The position numbers and the translations under genes are program-made. Source: Tanypteryx hageni (taxonomy: Eukaryota; Arthropoda; Insecta; Odonata; Petaluridae). Taken from it: 64,000 nt of DNA. Of the stretch, positions 34,230 to 45,365 are shown one piece after another (position 1 is the first letter of the stretch; each line of letters starts with the position of its first letter). The stretch lies in contig CM054117.1 of NCBI GenBank assembly GCA_028673005.1, forward strand, positions 2,232,001-2,296,000. The letters are read 5' to 3'. A model generated the notes under the pieces. The model was not told the origin of the DNA. It saw nothing but the letters and a program-made list of their open reading frames with translations, and did not search any database.

Positions 34230-34394
34230 GCGTCGTATGTTTAGCGAGCGAGTGACTAAGGGTTACTAAGGTAGTAGATTACTAAGCTTAATCACCCTTA
34301 GTAGTGCGCTATGAATACGGCATACGAACCAGCGCGCTACTAAGAGTGTTTAGTAGGCCTTAGTAGCTCACTAACGATTCTATGAATACGGCCC
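34230..34394. repeat. Harbinger right terminal inverted repeat region
   Basis: It ends TCTATGAATACGGCCC, with an internal CTATGAATACGG at about 34,309, so the terminal motif is doubled at both ends. Repeated TTAGTAG and GGGTTACTAAGG motifs are present. Confidence 0.8.
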
Positions 34395-34397
34395 TTT

Positions 34398-35814
34398 GAT
34401 TCTTCTGGCGCAATATCCTCCTTCTGTCGCAATATCTTTAAACTAGCGACCTCTTCTACATCTCATACCCACTTCTACCTGAGTCGACGTATTTTCTCTC
34501 AATAGCATTCTTCTCGCTCTGTCAACCTCTCCTCCCTGTATAGCCCTCTTCGCCATCTGTAGTATTCTTTTCCCTATGTCGCACTATTCTCCGTCTGTCG
34601 ACCACTTCTCCTACTATGACCCTCTTCTCCCTCTGTCGACCTATTTTCCCACTATAGCCATCTTCTCCCTCTGTCAACCTCCTCTCACTCTGTCGCCTTC
34701 TTCTACCTCCGTCGCCCTCTTCTCCCTCAGTCGCCCTCTTCGTCCTCTGTCGTCCGCTTTTCTCTAGGTAGCATTCATCTCACTCTGTCGCTCAATTCAC
34801 CCTCTGTCGTACATTTCTCTCTCTTTCGCACAATTGTCTCTCTGTCGCCCTCTTTCCTCTCAGTAGCATTCTTCTCGCTCTCTCACCCTAATCTCACACT
34901 GTCGTCCTCTTTTTCCTCTGTTTCAATATTCTCCCTCTGTCTTACACTTCTCCCACTATAGCCGTCTTCTCCCTCTGATGTCCTCTTCTATTTCAGTCGC
35001 CCATTTCTTCCTATCTCGCCCTCTTCTCGCTCTTTCGCGGTCTTCTCCCTCTATCAAACGTTTTTCCACTATCGCCCTCTTCTTCCTCTGTCGCACTCCT
35101 TCCCCTCTGTCGCCGTATTCCACCTCTGTCGCTTTCTCCTCTTTCAGTCGCCCATTTCACCATCTGTCGCCCACTTCCCCATCTGTTGCCGTCTTCTCTC
35201 TCTGTCGCATTATACACTTTCATTCGCCCTCTTCTCCCACTGTCGCCATCTTCTCCCACTATCGCACTCCACCGCTGTCGCCATCTTCTCCCTTTGTCGC
35301 ACTTTTCTCCCTCTGTCGCCCTTTTTTCTCTCAGTAGCATACTTCTCGCTCTCTCGCCCCATTCTCACTCTGTCGCCCTCTTTTTCGTCTGATGCCCTCT
35401 TCTCCCTGTGTAGTCCACTTTTCCCTCTGTAGCATTTTTCTCCCTCTGTCTCTCTCTTCACCTTCTGTCGCACTATTCTCCCTCTGTCGTACAATTCTTC
35501 CTCAGTCGCCCACTTTATTCTAAGTAACATCCTTCTCGCTCTGTCGTCCTCATTTCTCTCAGTAGCATTCTTCTCGGTCTCTCGCCCTACTCTCACTCTG
35601 TCGCCCTCTTTTGCCTCTGTCGCCTTCTTCTCCCTTTGTCGCTCTCTTCACTCTCTGTCGACAACTTCTCCTTATGTTGCCATCTTCTCTCTCTATCGAA
35701 TTATATGCTTTCGGTCACCCACTTCTCTCTCTGTCGCCCTCTTTTCCCTCGGTCGCCTTCTTCTCGCTCTCTCGACTTCTGCTCCCTCTGTCGACCTTTT
35801 CTTTCACTATTGCC
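34398..35814 (+). repeat. 19-bp minisatellite array, middle part
   Basis: About 75 degenerate units of CTCTGTCGCCCTCTTCTCC in plus orientation. Because 3 x 19 bp is a multiple of three, the array gives long open frames of the type LSPSSPSVALFSLCRP on both strands; these are not genes. It is interrupted at 35,815 by the Polinton and continues at 48,248. Confidence 0.88.
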
Positions 35815-36138
35815 AGTAGTTACCATTTAAGCCTTTTGGCGCAGCCGCCATTTTGAATTTGTGACCTCAAAATCATAAGACGATCGTAATCACGGCATAA
35901 CAAAAGACGATGGCATTGTTGCCAAGTGAGAATCGATATATTGAATTAAACATTATGGGTTGGTATCTGTGGCGGATTAGCAATCAAATTCAATTTTCTG
36001 GGTTGGTATCTTGTACGGCAGCGGGTTCGAATCGATTTTAACTTTCTAGATTAGTATCTGTTACGGCAGCGGACTTAAATACGTCAAAATGAAACAAAAT
36101 ATTGAGCAGGTTGGTCATGTTTTTATTTACAATAAAAT
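35815..36138. repeat. Polinton left TIR
   Basis: 324 bp, including about 2.5 degenerate copies of a 48-bp subrepeat (GGTATCTGTTACGGC.GCGG and GGGTTGGTATC). It pairs with 47,718-48,247. Confidence 0.85.
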
Positions 36139-36292
36139 ATATTCATTATCATGTTGTAAATACTTGAGAAAATTAAAATAGATAAACCTATTTATATAGG
36201 ATTATCCGTTTTAGAATTAAGTTAAACATTGATGTATGACTTTCACTATCGGAGGATGAAACCTAAATTCGATGACGGGTTAAACCTGTTAA

Positions 36293-36800
36293 ATGGACAC
36301 TACCAACTTCATTTATGAAGTATGGACTGATGACTTTTATAAAGATATGTTGACTGACTTGGACTTTTACGACACATCCAACTTTCCAAAGGACCATCCT
36401 TGCTTCTTCGATAAAAATAAAAAGATTATGGGGAAAATAAAAGATGAAAATGACCGACAGATAATGACACATTTTATAAGATTGCGAAGCATTTAAGGTT
36501 AGAGATTCGAAGGAAAAAAAAAAAACAAAAGGAATAACAAGGACAGTTATCAATAAAGGTTTAGAATTTGATTATGTAAATTCTTTAAGTGATAATTCTT
36601 CTGTATTTTGCAAAATGAATGTGATTAAAATTAAAAAGCATGAACGATATTCGATAGAAATGAATAAGGTTGCCTTGAGTGCTTCTGGCGACAAACGGTT
36701 TGTTTGTGAAGACGGTATAAACATCTTAGCATGGGGAAACTGCAAAACTCCAAAGTTAAGAGAAATTGGGAAGAAGCCTTTGAAGGCAATCCTTGAATAA
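36293..36800 (+). pseudogene. Polinton DNA polymerase B, C-terminal remnant
   Basis: The frame starts directly after a stop with MDTTNFIYEVWTDDFYKDM. This corresponds to motif C of the protein-primed family B polymerase, where DTDS is expected, so DTTN means a catalytic aspartate is lost. It goes on with FDTSNFPKDHP and GKIKDE, a segment typical of Polinton polymerases. After a frameshift, 36,615-36,800 holds the thumb/C-terminal part (HERYSIEMNKVALSASGDKR). Exonuclease and palm parts before motif C are absent: the left TIR follows almost at once, so a deletion removed roughly the first four fifths of the gene. Confidence 0.8.
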
Positions 36801-36837
36801 ATATTTTTGTCATAAGAAATTTTTGTTCAGTAAGCAT

Positions 36838-37440
36838 TATGAGAGTAGATGGAAACATCCATTTACTTGCATCTGTGTTGTTCAAGTTGTTCTGGAAAAA
36901 CGTTTGTAGAAACATTTTTGAAATATTTACCGTATTTGGTCGAGGGAAAGAATAGACAGAGTGTGGTGTTGCAATCCTTGAAGCGAACCTTCGTTGAAAG
37001 GTGTTAAAATTAAAAATCAGGTCCCATCGTTCGAGAACGCTAGCAGAATACCGACATATGTCATAGATGATTTGATGCATATAATAAGCATGTCAACGAA
37101 TTATTCACGAGAGGTTCCCACCATTTCAATATTTCAGCCATACTGATTACACAAAGCATTTTATCAGAGCCCTCAATCGAGATACATTTCTCTGAATGCG
37201 AAGTATATCGTAGTGTTCCGAAATCCTTGCGATAAACTTCAGTTTATTCATCTAGCAAGGCATGTACATCCGGAGAATTCGACCGAGTTGACGAGAGTAT
37301 ATAAGGAGTAACATCAGAAACTTGCAGTTATTTAGCCTTAGACCTTTCGCAGGAGGCGGATGGTCGCTTTTGATTTAGGACACGAATTTTCCCCGATGAA
37401 ACTACAATCGCTTATGTTCCGAAGCATATGACTGAAGATG
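36838..37440 (+). pseudogene. Polinton FtsK/HerA-type genome-packaging ATPase
   Basis: Read across frameshifts, the ATPase landmarks are in order: HPFTCI at the start, a P-loop remnant SGKTFVE (SGKT at 36,891-36,902), Walker B VIDDLMH (37,060-37,080), TQS sensor-like ITQS (37,146-37,157), SLNAKYIVVFRNPCDK, LARHVHPEN and a C-terminal VPKHMT. In Polintons and related viruses this ATPase drives DNA into the capsid. The arginine of the usual NPRDK block is replaced by Cys. It ends just before the small gene at 37,438. Dead through several shifts. Confidence 0.75.
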
Positions 37441-37760
37441 AAAAGTTTCAAATCTAATAAGCATTTGCTACATGAATTGAAAGTAACCAAACCTAATTTG
37501 CGTAACATGATTTTGAAAGAAGGTAGCGACGATTTGAATAAAACTTTGTGCGAGTGCTGTTTTAATACCTTAAACGGAAATATTAAATTGAGTCCCTCAT
37601 TGAAGAAAAAGTTATGTAAATATCGTAAGAGTAATAGGTAGTAAAAATAAAATATTAAAGCAGAAAAGGAAAATGTTGATACAAAATGGAGATTTTATTT
37701 CGGTTTTACTAAGCGCTCTTCTTTCTAGTGTGTTAGGAAGTCAAATATTTGGAAGATGAG
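37438..37760 (+). pseudogene. Small Polinton core-like protein
   Basis: The ATG at 37,438 opens 67 codons with the pattern PNLRNMILKEGSDDLNKTL, then LNGNIKLSPSLKKKL, as in the small basic protein found in many arthropod Polintons. After a stop, the downstream frame (37,670-37,755) gives a hydrophobic tail of the kind NGDFISVLLSALL, also typical of that protein. So a single stop near 37,640 truncates it. The function is inferred only from the family context (virion core-like). It overlaps the end of the ATPase remnant. Confidence 0.65.
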
Positions 37761-38275
37761 TCTTAAAAATATAATCTTAATTAAACCCGAGTTATTCGAT
37801 AGAGAACAATCCAAAGACCAAGTATCGAGATTGGATGATGAGATGCAAAATATTTTTAATAGAAAAGATTTGAAAACCTTGAATAAATGGCACCTTTATA
37901 AGCATGCTATGGATACGTACTTAAATATTGCTGCAGAAAAAAACAAAATCCATCTCTATTCCGATAGTGAAAGAAGAAAAACGTTCCACTTCTCCTTCTC
38001 CAACACCTAAGAGACATTTTAAAAAGAAAACGTTTGAGTTCTCCCCCGACGACTCCTAAGAGACTTAGTTTGAAGGGTATAACGAAACGTTTCAAGGTCG
38101 ATAACGAGCGTATAGATAAACAATGGAGGCGTATGATGGAAAGATTAGGAAATACGGGAGAATTGTTAAGAGAATAAGAAATAAAGAACGAATCAGATTG
38201 GGAAGAAGCAAGGGAAAACAAATTACCAAGAAGAGGGGAACCAGGTCGAAAACCAAAAATAGTTTGGAGTCCGAT
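37756..38275 (+). pseudogene. Conserved Polinton protein of unknown function
   Basis: The ATG at 37,756 gives an N-terminus with LDDEMQNIFNRKDLKTLNKW, a pattern I recognise from an uncharacterised Polinton gene that usually sits next to the core-like protein and integrase. After 84 codons a frameshift leads into a Ser/Pro/Lys-rich middle and then KQWRRMMERLGNTGELLRE, GEPGRKPK and the integrase region. I know no function for it. Small charged proteins at this position may be structural, but this is inference. Confidence 0.55.
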
Positions 38276-38289
38276 GAAATTTTATAATC

Positions 38290-39370
38290 CATTTATTACG
38301 ACCCTTCTAACCAAGCAGGATTTTCCACAACCGATATATTGTATAAGGCATTGGGTAAAATTAAGTTATCGAAGAGATACGTTCATGATTGTTAGAATTC
38401 ATAGGACGATTATACATTACACAGACCTTGACGAAAACGTTTCCAAAGAAATTTTACGACGATGATTACATCGATAAAACTTGGCAATGTGACTTAAATG
38501 ATATGCGAAATTTGAAAAAGTATAATAGTAAATTTGCATATATTCTGGCCATTATAGATTTATTCTCAAAATTTGCTTGGGCAGCTCCTTTAAAGAGCAA
38601 GACGGAGAAAGAAATGGTGAGGGCGTTTGGTTATATTTTCAAACATAGAAAACCTTTAAATTACAAAGCGATAATGGCTCCGAATTTAGGAAAAAAATTT
38701 AAGATTTCCTAGAGAGAAGAAACGTCAAGTTTTATTATACTCATAACCGAGATGTCAAAGCTGCCGTAGTAGAAATATTCAATAGGACGTTAAAATCTAA
38801 GATAAGTATTTTACGAAAAATGATACCTATAATTATGTGAACATATTAACAAATTATTGAAAGGGTATAATGATACGATTCATTAATCTATTGGGATGGC
38901 ACCATCCGACGTGAATGAATCCAATGCTTTTCTCGTGAAAAAAAGACTACTCGATAGAGGAATGAGAAAAATAAAGCCAGAATATAAGGTGGGCGATTAC
39001 GTTAGGATGAGCAAGGAGAGAATGCCATTCGCTAAAGGATACACTCCGAACTATAGAACTGAGATATTTAAAATTAAATCTGTTATTTTAGGGAATATGG
39101 TTTCTATGTACAAGTTGGAACATTTGAATGGTGAATCCATCGATGGAAATTGTTACGATCCATAATTTAAGACGAACGGTTATATCTGAAATTACTGAAT
39201 TTAAAATAGATAAAATATTGAGGAGAAGAGGAAAAGGTAACAGTCGAGAAATTTTCGTCAAGTGTGTAGGATATCCTGAATCTTTTAATGGGTAATGGTA
39301 ATGGGTAAAAGCATCGACTATGAATCATTTAAAAAACGGAAATTTTATAAGTCGATATTCAATTCGCTTT
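38290..39370 (+). pseudogene. Polinton integrase with C-terminal chromodomain
   Basis: The N-terminal block (about 38,296-38,460, two frames) gives YYDPSNQAGFSTTDILYKAL, as in Polinton integrases. The DDE core follows from 38,440: TWQCDLNDM with the first catalytic Asp (38,491), IIDLFSKFAWAAPLKSK, and then the second-Asp block, where the Asp is lost (MAPNLGKKF instead of the TDxGxEF type). Further pieces are at 38,703-38,815 and 38,896-39,165 (YKVGDYVRMSKERMPFAKGY). The end (39,185-39,320) reads EFKIDKILRRRGKG and VKCVGYPESFNGW, a chromodomain expected to guide integration. Several frameshifts; inactive. Confidence 0.85.
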
Positions 39371-40084
39371 GTGAAGAAAGAAGACGGAGAGTGATAAAGT
39401 CACAACGATAGTTAATATTGATTCATTATAAATTGGGGTGCAAATGACTGTAAATAAAAAATTAATGGTTTTAATATCACTATTTTAAGCAATTATTCCT
39501 ATAAGTATTTTAATGATAGCTCATTTTCAAACAAAATTAGCTAATATGTTGTATTTGGAGAATGGTCAAAGGCAAGTTGGGCTTTGTCAGATTTCTTTTC
39601 CGATCATAAATGTGGAGGAGGAGGAAAGAAGTGTAAAAACATTAAGTGAAAGAAGCGCAAGTTCAACAGAATCGATAGGAGGAAGTGAAAAACAAACAGG
39701 AATCTCAGAAATCACTTCCACCGATGCGGTAATAAAAATAGATAAGGTACACAATCTCAATTTCCGCCCCCAAAAATATAAGTCATTTAATAAGGCTTTA
39801 GAATCTTTGTGCAGAAGCTACGTGGCGCAATATAGAGATACTCTTTATATCAGCATAGCAAATACCATACGTAATGATATATCAGCTACTGTTCCTCATC
39901 CCCAAAAAAGAAATTGGGTGAATATGATCCTATAGAATATGTGATTATATCTAATGAGAAAATCACTTATGCTATAAAGGGAGGATATTACATTTCTTTT
40001 AATCAATGTATAGGTTCGATAATAATAGAAAATGATTTTAATGAAGTGCTGAACGATATTACCGAAGGTATCGTAAAAGGTCAT

Positions 40085-43000
40085 GGTCCAAAAAAGGAAC
40101 GTTATTGTAGATCATTAGTAACTTGTGGGTTTTACATCCCCCTGTGCAAGGGCAGCAGCTTACACAGTACCTCTGTAGGTGGTGATCATGTGGATCTGAA
40201 CAGCTACAGATGGGTAATCACTCTTGTGAAACTGCGATGGGGAAAGAAAGGGGAAACTACCTCATTATATTTCCCATGATAAGCTGAAAAGCTGCAAATA
40301 CCTCTTTGGATCTCTCTGAGGTAAAATATTCCGGAGGTAAAATAGTCCCCTAATCGGATCTCCGGGTGAGGACTACCCTAGGAGATGCACAGAGAAAATG
40401 TAACATTAATAAGAAGAAAGCAAGTAGTGAAAAATTAAGAATAGGCACATGGAATGCTAGGACCTTGAATTCAGGGGGGTGAACTAGAGAACTTAAAAAG
40501 AGAAATGCGAAGGAATAACGTAGGTATAGTAGGTCTTAGTGAAGTTCGGTGGGAAGGAGAAGGCGAGATAAATTCAGACGAATTTAAGATTATTTACTCG
40601 GGAGGAGAGAAAAAGGAAAGGGGAGTGGGGATTATAATGATATATTAATAGCCGTAAAACTTCAGATGGAGCCAGTGGAAATGCTTATAATTCAAGTGTA
40701 TATGCCAACAATAATTCTGGTGACGATGAAGTAGATGGAATGCATAAATAGAATATGGAGATATTGCAGGGAAAAGGAAGGATCACCACCATAGCAATGG
40801 GAGACTAGAACAGTGTAGTCGGAGAGGGACAGGAAGATAACATAGTGGGTAAATATGGACTAGGGAAGAGAAATGAAAGAGGGGAGAAACTTGTGGAATT
40901 CTGCCAAAGAAATAGATTGATTGTAACTAATACATGGTTTAAGCATCACCAGCGGAGACTTTACACATGCCCAGGAGACCAGAGACGATACCAGATAGAT
41001 TACATACTAGTCAATGAAAGATTTAGAAATAGCATTAAAAATGTGAAAATACTACCAGGGGCAGATTTCGATTCCGATCACAACTTTTTGGTGGCAAATA
41101 TACAATGTAGATTGAAGAGCTTTAAGAGAAACATAAAAGTTAACAAGAAATGGAACTTAGAGGAACTCCTTAAGAACAAGGAGGCTATCATGACTGAGCT
41201 GGAGGAAAGGTTTGGGGAGAGAGCTGAATAAAATAGGAAGAATGTAGATGAGGAGTGGAGATACATCTATAGCAACATAAAAGATGTAATGGAGAATAAG
41301 GTAGGAAAGATAACGGGTGAAAAAAAACCCTGGGTCACAGCAGCCATGCTGCAAAAAATGGAAGAGCGGAGAAAGTGGAAGAACATAAACACTGAAGAAG
41401 GCCAAAGAAAGTACAAGGAGTTAAATAATGCTTTAAGACGGGAAACAGATAAAGCCAGAGAGCAGTAGATAAATGAGAAATGCGAGGAGATCGTCAAGTG
41501 TTAAAGAATTTGTAGAACAGACCTCATGTATAGTAAAGCAAGAGAACTATTCAACAAAAAGGCAAGAGTGATAGGACGTAAAGAAATCATGAACAAAAGT
41601 GGTAAAATAGTCTCGGAGCCAGACAATGTAAAGAATGTCTGGAAAGAATGCATTGAGATGCTGTATGACAAAGAAGGAAAGCCAAGAAATATTGAATTAA
41701 ATGAAAAAGAGGATGTGGAAAAAGATCAGCTAGGACCAAGTATTCTCGAGTCTGAAGTTAAAAGAGCAGTTGATGACATGAAAAGAAGGAAGGCTGTTGG
41801 GAGAGATGATATACCCGTGGACGTTCTTAAGGTTTTGAGGTCTAAAGCAGTTAAGCAACTCAAAAAATTTTTTAACCAAGTATATGATACTGGCATATGG
41901 CCTGAAGATTTTTTAGATGTTGTTATGGTACCACTGGAGAAAAAGAACAATGCAAAATGTTGTAAGGATTGCAGAACAATTAGTTTAATTTCTCATACAG
42001 CTAAATTTTTTCTAGAATAATAACCAAAAGAATTGAATGTAAAATAGAAAAAGGAGCTGCAAGATAATTAGTTTGGTTTCAGAAGAAGAAGAGGGACTAG
42101 AGATGCTATAGGATGTATGAGGATGATGATAGAAAGAGCGCTAGAAGTCAATAAAGTCATGTATTTTTGTTTTGTAGACTGGGAGAAAGCTTTTCACCGA
42201 GTGAAATGGAATAAAATATTAGGTATTTTAAATAAAATAGGAATAGATAGAAAAGATAATAGACTGCTTTAAAACCTTTACTTTGAAGAAAAAATTAGAA
42301 ACAGAGTTAAGGGAGAAGAAACAGAAAGTACTTCAATAGGGAAGGGAGTGAGGCAGGGATGTTTCACCAAAGATATTTAATATTTATGCAGAAACAATAA
42401 CAGAAGAAGCGTTGATGGAAGAGAAAGGATTTAAGATAGGAGGTGAAAGTATTACCACCATTAAATACGCAGATGATCAGGGATTAATAGCAGAAGACCA
42501 GAAAAAACTTTAGAGGATGACAGACAAACTAGTGGATGTTGGCCAACAATATGGAATGAAGATCAATGCAGAAAAAACGAAAGTCATGGTGGTTTCAAAG
42601 GGGCATAAAGACTGAAATATAATGGTAAATGACCAAAAATTGGAACAAGTAAGTAGTTTCAAATATCTTGGCAGTATTTTAGCGCAGGATGCAAGTAGTA
42701 CACAGGACATCAGAAGTAGGATTGCAATGGCAAAAACAGCATTTAACGAGAAGAAGGAGCTTCTCACAAACAAGAAAATAAATTTAGAAATAAGGAAGAC
42801 ATTAGCAAAATGCTATATATGGAGCATAGCTCTTTATGGTGCAGAGACGTGGACGGTAAGAAGAAACGAGGAAAAATATCTAGAAAGTTTTGAGATGTGG
42901 GTATGGAGGAGGATGATGAAAGTGAAATGGACATAGAGGAAGAGAAACGAAGAAGTATTAAAAATGGTGGAAGAAGAAAGGGCGCTAATAAAAACAATCA

Positions 43001-43242
43001 GGAAAAGAAAAGCAAATTGGATAGGGCACATATTGAGAAGATAGTGTTTACAAGGGAAGAAGAGAAAGAGGGAGAAAAAGAATAGGAATATTAGAGAATA
43101 TAAAGCAGGAATATAATACTTATAGTGGTATAAAAGAGGCCTCTATGGAGAGAGAGAGAAATGGAGGCATCGATTCAGTTGAAACCTGTCTTCTGACAGC
43201 AGCATGATAAAGATGAGTAGCTGGAAGATCAAAAAGAAATTT
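40085..43242 (+). mobile_element. APE-type non-LTR retrotransposon inside the Polinton
   Basis: Starts with a 5' UTR of about 340 bp (for example GGATCTCCGGGTGAGGACTA near 40,360) that I recognise from elements whose endonuclease is often annotated as craniofacial development protein 2-like. The ORF follows at about 40,430. The element ends in a short AT-rich 3' end near 43,240. It splits the Polinton capsid-type gene in its coding sequence. No obvious target duplication could be delimited. Confidence 0.75.
40430..43085 (+). pseudogene. LINE endonuclease-reverse transcriptase (ORF2)
   Basis: AP endonuclease: LRIGTWNARTLNSGG, GIVGLSEVRWEGEGEI, then after damage RRYQIDYILVNERFRN and DSDHNFLVANIQ (catalytic SDHN). 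RT follows from 41,526: VKRAVDDMKRRKAVGRDDIP, VMVPLEKKNN, TISLISHTAK, FCFVDWEKAFHRVKW, GVRQGC, the catalytic box KYADDQGLIAED (42,466-42,500), and VSSFKYLGSIL. The C-terminus has LYGAETWTVRRNEEKYLESF and WIGHILRR. At least a dozen stops and shifts. The clade is not certain; the layout fits an RTE/I-like or related APE lineage. Confidence 0.85.
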
Positions 43243-43539
43243 ATCAGGGAGTGATGATACAGCTGAAAATGGTGATATCTTCGTTTATATAATAAATCCT
43301 CAAATGATAGGCGATTCAATGAGTAGATGTTTGAGAATCGTTGATTCTAAGAAAAATCGTAAAAAATTTGATCACATTTATTATTTCCCAATCGAAAAAA
43401 TTAAATCGAAAGTATTGAAATATTGCTAGCTAATCAAAACGGGAAACCTTATAATTTATCTTCCTGTACAAAACCTTCTACTTTAGTTCTACACTTTATA
43501 AAAGTATCACAATAGTCAACATCATCATTATATATCGAA

Positions 43540-43962
43540 ATGTCATGCAATTCGAATCGATATTTGGCATATTATGCCAATCAATGCGGGGGAGTTATTT
43601 GGTCCGTTTATCAACAAAGTTATGGAGTTTAGAGCGGTAGAGGACTATTTCGTCTCGCAAAACCGCTGTTAAGAAATAGTATCAAAGCGGTGGGTAGAGA
43701 AGCTCTTAGAGCCAGTGCGGGTGCCTTGTCCGAATTAGGTACAAGACCCTTTAATAGTATAATGCGTGATCATTTTAATGAAGCAGGGATGAATTTGAAG
43801 AGAAAAGATGAAGACAAAATTAAATCGATGGGATGGATCGGTTTACGTATTAGTAAACGACCAAAATTGAGGAAAATAAAAAGGACGACCATACGCAATA
43901 AGCGCCATTCGGGAAAGTCTAAGAGAGGAGTGAAAACTTTTACTCACGATATGTTTTCATAA
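43540..43962 (+). pseudogene. Small Polinton minor-capsid-type protein, nearly intact
   Basis: The ATG at 43,540 opens a frame of 141 codons with just one stop (near residue 28). The N-terminus has YLAYYANQCGGVIW, then GLFRLAKPLL, KAVGREALRASAGALSELG, and a basic C-terminus with KRHSGKSKRG-like residues ending THDMFS. Polintons carry such a protein, with a Gly-rich N-terminus, a 'K..GREAL..G' helix and a basic tail ending in an 'IFS/MFS' motif; it is considered adenovirus pVI-like or minor capsid. It lies between the capsid-type gene and the expected place of the major capsid gene. The low damage contrasts with the other Polinton genes. Confidence 0.65.
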
Positions 43963-44022
43963 TGGCTTATGAATGCATGCTCACTTTTCTAGATTTATTG
44001 CAATGCGAGCGTGGAAACTATT
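43963..44022 (+). pseudogene. Possible start of the Polinton major capsid gene
   Basis: MAYECMLTFLDLL begins right after the minor-capsid-type stop and is in the place where the major capsid gene starts in many Polintons. LINE sequence takes over at about 44,023. Too short to confirm. Confidence 0.2.
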
Positions 44023-44704
44023 TATTATCTAGAGAAACAAGTGGTGACGCTAAGTTTGTTTAATAAAGTTAAAGCCATTATAATCAAAGGCGATTTCAAC
44101 CTTCCGTCAATTGATTGGAGTAATAATTGCCTTTATCCTGGTGGTAGAGAGCGTGTATCTTGCAAGGCTCTACTTGAAACTTTTGGCACACATATTGTAT
44201 TGGTCAGTGAGACTTCCCACGAGATTTAATAATATATTAGATTTATTGGCTACTAATCTTCCTGAGCGTATGAATAGGGTATCCGTTGCTTTGGGAATAA
44301 GCGATCACAAGGCAGTGTATGTGAAGTTTCAACTAAACATTGAGAAAGAGGTTAAGGTTTAAAGAAAACTTTATGTATTCGGAAAATTCGATTTCACAAT
44401 GTTTAAGACTTATCTGCGGAATGAATGTACTAATTTCTGCGAGGTAAGAGATATTGCAGACGCGGAAGAATCCTTGTGCATGTTCAGAGAGTGCAAAGAT
44501 AAATTTATTCCAACTAAACTGAAGCGTGAAAATGCAGAACTTACATGGTACAACCAGGAAGTCAGGAGCGCTCTCAGACAGCAAAGGAAACTCCATTCTC
44601 GTGTAAATAACACATCCTCAACAGCTACGGTAGAACAGACTGCAACAATAAGGCAGCAATACAAGGAGGCGCGGTTCATTGTGAGACGCAACGGTCTCAT
44701 TTTA

Positions 44705-45365
44705 CATTAACCTCTCGTAATTCGCAAAGTACTTGGAATAGAAAAACGATACGATACCTCTTAGGTGACACTGCTGCTCCCAACAGAAAATATAACACAA
44801 TAGCAAAATGGCAAGGAAATGCTTACAATTATATTGGAGTAACGTTATACAAAGCAGAAATATACAAATATACTTAATGGAATATTCCACTTGGAGGGAT
44901 AACAGACGATACGAAAAGTAATGGACTAACAGGGAAATCTTCCGCTGGCCGGTTTAAGGCTCCTCTATCTTCGTGTCCCCTTCCTCGTTCTCTCTCTCTC
45001 CGTCTCTCACTCAGGTACGACACTCGTCAGCGACGTTGTCAGATCGGAAGTCCGCTAGTTCGGTCTCTTCTGCGGGAAGAGAGCACACCACTAACGAAAG
45101 TCTATTGGTTAAATCGCACGATGGTATCGTTCTCGTCTGGGCTAATGTTTGTTGCTTATTAAAGGAGAGACTGTAGGTACGCGCAATGCCGAAGTACTCG
45201 CGTTTGCAGAAGTACGAGCGTTTGCAGGGGTGCGTGCGTTTGCAGGGGTTCGTCCTTTGGTGTAGTTCGAACACAAAAACTGCTGGCGAACACGATAAAC
45301 TGTTATAGTGTCAAATGCTGCAAGAGCCAAAGTGTCAATGCGTAATGCGTTCAACAATTAAAAAT
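44705..45365. other. Unidentified ~660-bp insertion in the LINE
   Basis: Lies between the linker (RFIVRR) and the RT part of the LINE reading frame. It has a pyrimidine-rich tract (44,983-45,013) and three to four copies of an 18-bp repeat, CGTTTGCAG(A/G)(A/G)GTNCGNG, at 45,181-45,253. No protein is recognised; a solo LTR is possible, but I cannot define terminal bases or a duplication. Confidence 0.5.

Larger units (their letters stand above)
30442..34394. mobile_element. PIF/Harbinger element with both genes
   Basis: The ends are TGTCCGTATTCATAGA on the left and, inverted on the right, GGGCCGTATTCATAGA, extended by many shared CTACTAAGG-type blocks over 150 bp. A 3-bp duplication TTT flanks the element (30,439-30,441 and 34,395-34,397). 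It carries a Myb/SANT-like gene on the plus strand and a DDE transposase on the minus strand, the usual two-gene layout. It is inserted in the 19-bp minisatellite, which is found on both sides. Confidence 0.88.
39513..43440 (+). pseudogene. Polinton capsid-type (penton-like) protein, split by a LINE
   Basis: The 5' part starts at the ATG of 39,513: FQTKLANMLYLENGQRQVGL matches the N-terminus of the Polinton protein with the 'F.TKL...L.L.G.WEVGL.EI.YP' pattern. It continues over 39,935 with one frameshift to NDFNEVLNDITEGIVK (about 40,080). A 3.15-kb LINE follows. After it (from about 43,255) IFVYIINPQMIGDSMSRCLR and the following 40 codons match the later part of the same protein. I take it as the penton/minor capsid class by family pattern; no structural test is possible here. 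A stop near 43,430 cuts it before the end. Confidence 0.6.

Noticed and set aside
45041..45056. CAGATCGGAAG resembling the start of a sequencing adapter
   Set aside because: Only about 10 bases match and the next bases differ; chance match in genomic DNA.
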